Positions 59,992 through 64,000 of a stretch of DNA of 64,000 nt are shown piece after piece. The position numbers and the translations under genes are program-made. Origin of the DNA: CAWCDJ01 sp963836015 (GTDB lineage: Bacteria; Acidobacteriota; Terriglobia; Bryobacterales; Bryobacteraceae); assembly GCA_963836015.1 (NCBI GenBank), contig CAWIIF010000001.1, positions 1 through 64,000 on the forward strand, read 5' to 3'. The notes under the pieces are model-generated. The model made no database searches, was not told the origin of the DNA, and saw only the letters and a list, made by a program, of their open reading frames with translations. Each line of letters starts with the position of its first letter. Position 1 is the stretch's first letter.

Positions 59992-61152
59992 ATGCCTCTC
60001 AGCGGAACTGCAGTCATCGTGCACAGCGGCGGGCCTACGCCGGTGTTGAACGCAAGTTTGGCCGGAATCGTCACGGAGTGCCGGAAGCACGCGGCCATCA
60101 CGGCCATCTATGGAGCGCGCCACGGCAACACCGGCCTGATCGAGGATGACTTCGCGGATCTCACCAGCCGCGACGTGACGGGCCTGGCCCTGGCTCCGGG
60201 CTCGGCTCTCGGCTCCTCGCGCCGCAGGATCGAACCCGCCGGGTACGAGCGCATTCTCGACGCGCTCGGGCGCCGCGGCGCGCGCTATCTCTTCTATACC
60301 GGCGGCAATGGATCGATGGAGACGGCGCTCGCGCTCGACCGCTTCGCCCGCGACGCCGGCTACGAGCTGCGCGTGATCGGCATTCCGAAGACGATCGACA
60401 ACGACATCGCCGGCACCGACCACACGCCCGGGTATGCGTCGTGCGCGCGCTTCTTCGCCCACGCGGTGCGCGATGTCGGCGAGGACAATCGCGCGCTCCC
60501 GCCGCCGGTCGAGATCATCGAGGTGCTGGGGCGCAATGTTGGCTGGGTGGCGGCCGCCACCGCGCTGGCGCGCCACTATGACGACGATCCGCCGCACCTG
60601 ATCTACTTTCCCGAATGCGGCATCACGCCGGACCAGTTGTGCGCCGACGTGGAGCGGGTCTACCGCCGTGCCGGCCGCTGCCTGGTTGCCGTTTGCGAGG
60701 GACAGAAGGACGCGGCCGGCGGTTGGTTCGGCGCCGAAATCGACTCGCGCCAGGGCGCGCGCAACGCCCTGCCCTCCAACATGGGGAGCGTCTTCGCCCG
60801 GATCGTTTCCGAGCGAACGGGACTGCGTGCCCGCGCCGAACGCCCCGGCCTGGTGGGACGTTCGTCGGCCCCCCTGGCCTCCGCGGTGGATCGCGAAGAG
60901 TCGCGGCGCTGCGGAGAAGCGGGCGTACGCGCCGCTCTCGAAGGCCGCTCCGGCGAGATGGTGGCCATCGAACGCTGTGACGGCCCCGCCTACGCTTCGA
61001 GCATGACCACCATTGCGCTCGAGCTCGTGGCCGGCGTGGAGCGGAAGTTTCCCCCGGAATGGATCGCTGGGTCGAGGAACGACGTGACGCCGGCTTTCCT
61101 CGAATGGGTAAAACCCCTGGTCGGCGCCGTGGAACCGCACGCCCGCCTGTAA
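59992..61152 (+). CDS. 6-phosphofructokinase, phosphoryl donor uncertain
   Basis: 386 residues from an ATG at 59992 (MPLSGTAVIVHSGGPTPVLN). Family motifs: YTGGNGSMETALALD, GIPKTIDNDIAGTDHTPGY, EVLGRNVGWVAAATALA, ECGITPDQL and VCEGQKD. The Lys of PKTIDND is typical of pyrophosphate-dependent enzymes, but the residue after GGN is Gly, as in ATP-dependent ones, where pyrophosphate types usually have Asp. ATP versus PPi cannot be decided by eye. It makes fructose-1,6-bisphosphate in glycolysis. It is divergent from the esterase with only 37 nt between starts. Confidence 0.85.
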   Translation: MPLSGTAVIVHSGGPTPVLNASLAGIVTECRKHAAITAIYGARHGNTGLIEDDFADLTSRDVTGLALAPGSALGSSRRRIEPAGYERILDALGRRGARYLFYTGGNGSMETALALDRFARDAGYELRVIGIPKTIDNDIAGTDHTPGYASCARFFAHAVRDVGEDNRALPPPVEIIEVLGRNVGWVAAATALARHYDDDPPHLIYFPECGITPDQLCADVERVYRRAGRCLVAVCEGQKDAAGGWFGAEIDSRQGARNALPSNMGSVFARIVSERTGLRARAERPGLVGRSSAPLASAVDREESRRCGEAGVRAALEGRSGEMVAIERCDGPAYASSMTTIALELVAGVERKFPPEWIAGSRNDVTPAFLEWVKPLVGAVEPHARL

Positions 61153-61304
61153 GCCATCTTCCGTACGATTACTCACCGACCTCTGGCTCCATCTCGGATA
61201 TAGTGCACCTGCTCGTACTTTCCCGTGTAGCGTTTCAGCGCCGGCGCACACAATGACTCCGGGAACCCAATGACCCTCCGCCTCCTCTGGGCGGCGGCAA
61301 GAAA

Positions 61305-63635
61305 GTGAGCGGAGCCCCATGGCTGACGATACCCAAAAACCGGGACAACCCTTGCCCCGAGACGCGCAAGATCAGCGCCGATGAACTTCAGAACGAAGAT
61401 TTCCAATTCGTCCTGAAGGCCTTGCTGGCAGCCTATCAACCCATCCTCGAAGAGGAGCTGAAGCTTGCCGGCGATCCTTCCGGGCTCAGTAAACAGGCGG
61501 CAGGCGGTCCCCCCGACTGCGATGCCGAAATCACCCGCGCCATCCGGATCTTCGGCACCTTCTTCAGCGAAGAGGTTGCCGTTCGCATGCTCCCGCCGGA
61601 AGCCCGAAAAATCCTGGGTCCGGTGGAGCAATGGCGCTGGTGTATCCAGCACATCCGCTGCTGCATCATCTTCGGGTGGCTGGTCTGCCGCGGCCCCCGT
61701 AACTTCCGCGCCTTCTCTTACTATCTGTACCGCTACTGGCAATGCGTCCGCGAGACACTGGGCACCCCGATCAGCGTGCCTCCGACAGCGGACCAGCGCG
61801 CCGATTTCGCGGTACTGGTGGAGGAGCTCGCCACTGCGTTCAAACCGTACCTCACCGATCAGCTCGCTACCGTGGAATTTCCAGCGGGCATTCCCGACGA
61901 GGTAATCGGCGGACGGATCGATTGCCGCGAAGGGCTGCAGGAAACCTGCGCCATCTTCGAGAGGCTGCTTACTCCGCGAGCCGCGGAAGCCCTCCTGGGC
62001 AAAGAGGTCTTCACCTCGCGCAGCCGCCAGCCGCTGTTGTGGTACTGCCGCTGCTGGTGCCTGTGCGCCATCTGTTTCGGATGCTGTCTGGCGCGGTCGC
62101 GCTCGCTGCTGGATGCGCTGTGGTGCCTGATCTATTTCTTCCGCTGCCTGGCACGCTGCTTTGGACCGCTCACCTGCAACCTCACGGATCCCACCGGCTG
62201 CGTGGCCGAAACGGCCAGCCCCGCGCTGGGCGCGTACATCGTCGAAGTCCGCGGCACGGCTTCGGGCGGGGGGTTCAACCGTTACGTGCTCGAGTGGTCT
62301 GACGACGCCGGCTTGACTTACCACGCATCCGACTTCCTCTACCCGCCGCTTCCGCCCGGCAATCCGGGTCCCGGCACCGTGCCCGTGTTCAACGGCCTGC
62401 TGGCCGATTTCGACACCACCTACAAGAACCCCGGCACCTACATCATCCGCATGACGGTCTTCTCGGGCACCGGGGCGACACAGGTCTGCTCCATCACGTT
62501 CCAGCTCTTCAAGAAGGACGTTCGCATTCTGGGGGTGGACAACTACTTCAACCTCGATACCGGCTGGAGCGATCCCAACGCGAAGTTCGTCGAAAGCGTT
62601 CCGGCGCTCTGTTCCCGGCCGGCCAGCGTCTCGGAAGTTTCGTTCGGCGAATGTCTTTCCGTGCAGGGCGGCGCCTGGGTGGGGGGATGCAACAACGCCA
62701 AGATCAAGACCTACCTGCTGGACTACAAGCCGGGCTTCGAATCCAACTGCAGCTCCGCCGGCTGGACCAATTTCTGGCAGGTCGATTACGCCACGCCCGC
62801 GCAGTACCGGTTCATCAATATGCGCACGGGCACGTCGTACCTCACCGCCAACTGGGGTCCTGACTGCTTCATCCCCAATCCGGCCTTTGTCTGCGCGCCG
62901 TTCACCAAGCCGGAGCCCAACGCGTTGCTGTATCCTTCGTGCTGGACCAGCAACCTGGGCGGCTGCCAGCTCAACGGCCTCTTCACATTCCGGCTTACGG
63001 TCGTGGACACCAACGGGGTGACATACTGCGATACGCAGCAGTTGTGGATCGACAACAAATACCCATGCGGAGCGATCCGCATCGACGCCGTCCCCAAGTG
63101 CGCAGACCTGTTCATCAGCCAGTTTGCCAAGCCGCCCGATTGCGGCAACCCGTGGCCACTCCCTCTATCGGGAATCGCCTACGACCCGCTGATCGACGAA
63201 CTGGCGCTTCCAACCCGGCCCAACGACAACTTCGACTATTACTACGTGCAGGTCGAAAAGCAGGGCGGGCCGACCATCCAGATCCCAATCCCGGGCGCGG
63301 GCTTCGATCCCATGAACCCGTGCTTCTACGGAACGTCGCGCGTAGGCGATCCCGGAAATCACTGCGCCACGAGCCCCTGCGATCCGAACAATCTGAGCTC
63401 GTCGGCGGTGTTCGGCACGCTCGCCAATTTCGATCTGCGCGCGCTCGACCCGGTCTGTTCCGCCTCCGTGAAGTGGGGGCCCATTCCCTCCACCTTCACG
63501 ATCAAGCGGGGCGAATGCTGCGTCTACATCTTCAAGGTGTGGGTGTACGACCGGACCATCCGGCCGGGCGGGCAGCATACCGTTTACGGATACGCCGATT
63601 GGCCGGTCAAGATCTGCAATGACCTGCAATCGTAA
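61305..63635 (+). CDS. Cysteine-rich protein with duplicated helical domain and beta-rich C-terminus
   Basis: 776 residues if started at the GTG at 61305, which has no good ribosome site. An ATG at 61319 has GGAG just upstream but is in another frame and stops after 21 codons, so a frameshift near 61340-61380 is possible. Residues about 28-150 and 166-292 are two copies of one helical domain, each with a Gly-Gly-x-x-Asp-Cys step and a Cys-rich helix (QWRWCIQHIRCCIIFGWLVC; WYCRCWCLCAICFGCCLA). Residues about 300-776 are beta-rich with scattered Cys and Ig-like stretches (GTYIIRMTVFSGTGATQVCS; LFTFRLTVVDTNGVTYCDTQ). No signal peptide. I recognise no known family. Confidence 0.6.
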   Translation: MSGAPWLTIPKNRDNPCPETRKISADELQNEDFQFVLKALLAAYQPILEEELKLAGDPSGLSKQAAGGPPDCDAEITRAIRIFGTFFSEEVAVRMLPPEARKILGPVEQWRWCIQHIRCCIIFGWLVCRGPRNFRAFSYYLYRYWQCVRETLGTPISVPPTADQRADFAVLVEELATAFKPYLTDQLATVEFPAGIPDEVIGGRIDCREGLQETCAIFERLLTPRAAEALLGKEVFTSRSRQPLLWYCRCWCLCAICFGCCLARSRSLLDALWCLIYFFRCLARCFGPLTCNLTDPTGCVAETASPALGAYIVEVRGTASGGGFNRYVLEWSDDAGLTYHASDFLYPPLPPGNPGPGTVPVFNGLLADFDTTYKNPGTYIIRMTVFSGTGATQVCSITFQLFKKDVRILGVDNYFNLDTGWSDPNAKFVESVPALCSRPASVSEVSFGECLSVQGGAWVGGCNNAKIKTYLLDYKPGFESNCSSAGWTNFWQVDYATPAQYRFINMRTGTSYLTANWGPDCFIPNPAFVCAPFTKPEPNALLYPSCWTSNLGGCQLNGLFTFRLTVVDTNGVTYCDTQQLWIDNKYPCGAIRIDAVPKCADLFISQFAKPPDCGNPWPLPLSGIAYDPLIDELALPTRPNDNFDYYYVQVEKQGGPTIQIPIPGAGFDPMNPCFYGTSRVGDPGNHCATSPCDPNNLSSSAVFGTLANFDLRALDPVCSASVKWGPIPSTFTIKRGECCVYIFKVWVYDRTIRPGGQHTVYGYADWPVKICNDLQS

Positions 63636-63644
63636 CAGCGCAAC

Positions 63645-64000
63645 ATGACCGGTACCGCGATCTGGTTGCGCTTCGTGCTGGCCGTCCTCGCCACCTGGCG
63701 GATTACCCACCTGCTGGCTGCCGAGGACGGCCCAGCCGACATCATTGTGCGCTTGAGACGGCGCCTGGGACGCTCGTTCGCCGGGCGCCTGATGGATTGC
63801 TTCTACTGTCTCAGCGTTTGGGTTGCCGCGCCGTTCGCGTTCTTTGTGGCCGGACAAGGCGCGGTGGAATTGTTCGTGACCTGGTGGGCGCTAGCGGGAG
63901 CCGCCTGCCTTCTGGAACGACTCGGGCAGCAGCCCGTATGGATGCAGCCCTTGCCCCCCGCAGAGGAACCGAAAGGAGATTTCGAAGATGTGTTGCGGCG
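63645..64000 (+). CDS. DUF1360-like membrane protein (cut by window edge)
   Basis: At least 118 codons from an ATG at 63645, 9 nt after the Cys-rich gene; no stop before the window ends. It begins with a hydrophobic segment (IWLRFVLAVLATWRITHLL), then an acidic and basic stretch, then GRLMDCFYCLSVWVAAPFAF, the Cys-x-x-Cys motif of the DUF1360 family, and a further membrane helix (VTWWALAGAACLLERLG). DUF1360 proteins are small membrane proteins of unknown function. Co-directional with and tightly linked to the Cys-rich gene. Confidence 0.65.
   Translation, partial: MTGTAIWLRFVLAVLATWRITHLLAAEDGPADIIVRLRRRLGRSFAGRLMDCFYCLSVWVAAPFAFFVAGQGAVELFVTWWALAGAACLLERLGQQPVWMQPLPPAEEPKGDFEDVLR
63988..64000 (+). 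CDS. Possible start of a further gene (first four codons only)
   Basis: An ATG at 63988 encoding Met-Cys-Cys-Gly is preceded by AAAGGAGAT (63972-63980), the best ribosome site in this part of the window. It lies inside the still-open DUF1360-like frame, so it would overlap it. Nothing more can be said without the next sequence. Confidence 0.35.

Noticed and set aside
1..64000. tRNA, rRNA and known riboswitches
   Set aside because: I scanned the intergenic stretches for tRNA T-loop patterns, rRNA-like runs and known riboswitch cores and found none. A covariance-model search would be decisive.

Overview
The window is a high-GC chromosomal segment from a Gram-negative (LPS-bearing) bacterium, most likely an Acidobacteriota of the Bryobacterales/Solibacter kind. 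This placement is inferred from content: an Oar-like TonB receptor with a carboxypeptidase-regulatory domain, tandem DUF4159 proteins, FG-GAP and YVTN propellers, a PEP-CTERM protein, a fused LptF-LptG permease, a GH28 pectinase and exported TldD-like proteins. It is not proven by any marker gene. I saw no rRNA, tRNA, CRISPR array, insertion sequence or prophage.

Layout. 1-6.1 kb: cut TonB receptor (-), an Hsp15-like S4 protein, a MIO ammonia-lyase with tyrosine-type selectivity residues, a secretin carrying a complete seven-blade FG-GAP propeller, and lpxC (-). 6.2-12.4 kb: a lone receiver-domain protein (-), polA, two DUF4159 paralogues, a TPR-like exported protein and a cupin (-). 12.4-21.1 kb: a tightly packed, often overlapping surface-polysaccharide operon (rmlA-like, rmlC-like, three GT4 glycosyltransferases, a DUF3108 protein, a glycosyltransferase-methyltransferase fusion, and an ABC-2 permease with an N-terminal beta-sandwich), followed by a DedA-type membrane protein. 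21.8-24.7 kb: response regulator, PhoR-like kinase, second response regulator. 24.8-28.4 kb (-): PEP-CTERM protein, FAD oxidase and GNAT-like acyltransferase. 28.8-32.9 kb (-): ruvA-ruvB-folK-recQ. 32.9-39.1 kb: rsmE, two metallophosphoesterases, M3 oligopeptidase (-), 2H phosphoesterase and a LuxR-type regulator. 39.1-40.2 kb (-): a Rieske remnant, a pterin dehydratase and a hypothetical protein. 40.3-46.1 kb: an exported TldD-TldE-like pair and fused lptFG. 46.1-53.8 kb: a small STAS-like protein, a Crp/Fnr regulator (-), a DUF5818-like protein (-), a YVTN-phosphatase fusion, malQ (-), and an isolated nuoB with a small PCP-reductase-like partner. 53.8-61.2 kb: TolC plus ABC ATPase (-), GH28 pectinase, a large esterase (-) and phosphofructokinase. 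61.3-64 kb: a cysteine-rich protein built on a duplicated helical domain, a DUF1360-like protein and the start of a further gene at the right edge.

How the genes work together. The 12.4-21.1 kb block probably makes and exports a deoxysugar-containing surface glycan, but its ABC ATPase and rmlB/rmlD are not in the window. lpxC and lptFG serve lipid A synthesis and LPS transport. GH28 and the neighbouring esterase suggest plant-polymer (pectin) use. The strongest candidates for something undescribed are the secretin-propeller chimera, the exported TldD/TldE-like pair, the cysteine-rich/DUF1360 cluster at the right edge, and a family of palindromic doublets that sits at gene ends and once in frame at a protein fusion joint.
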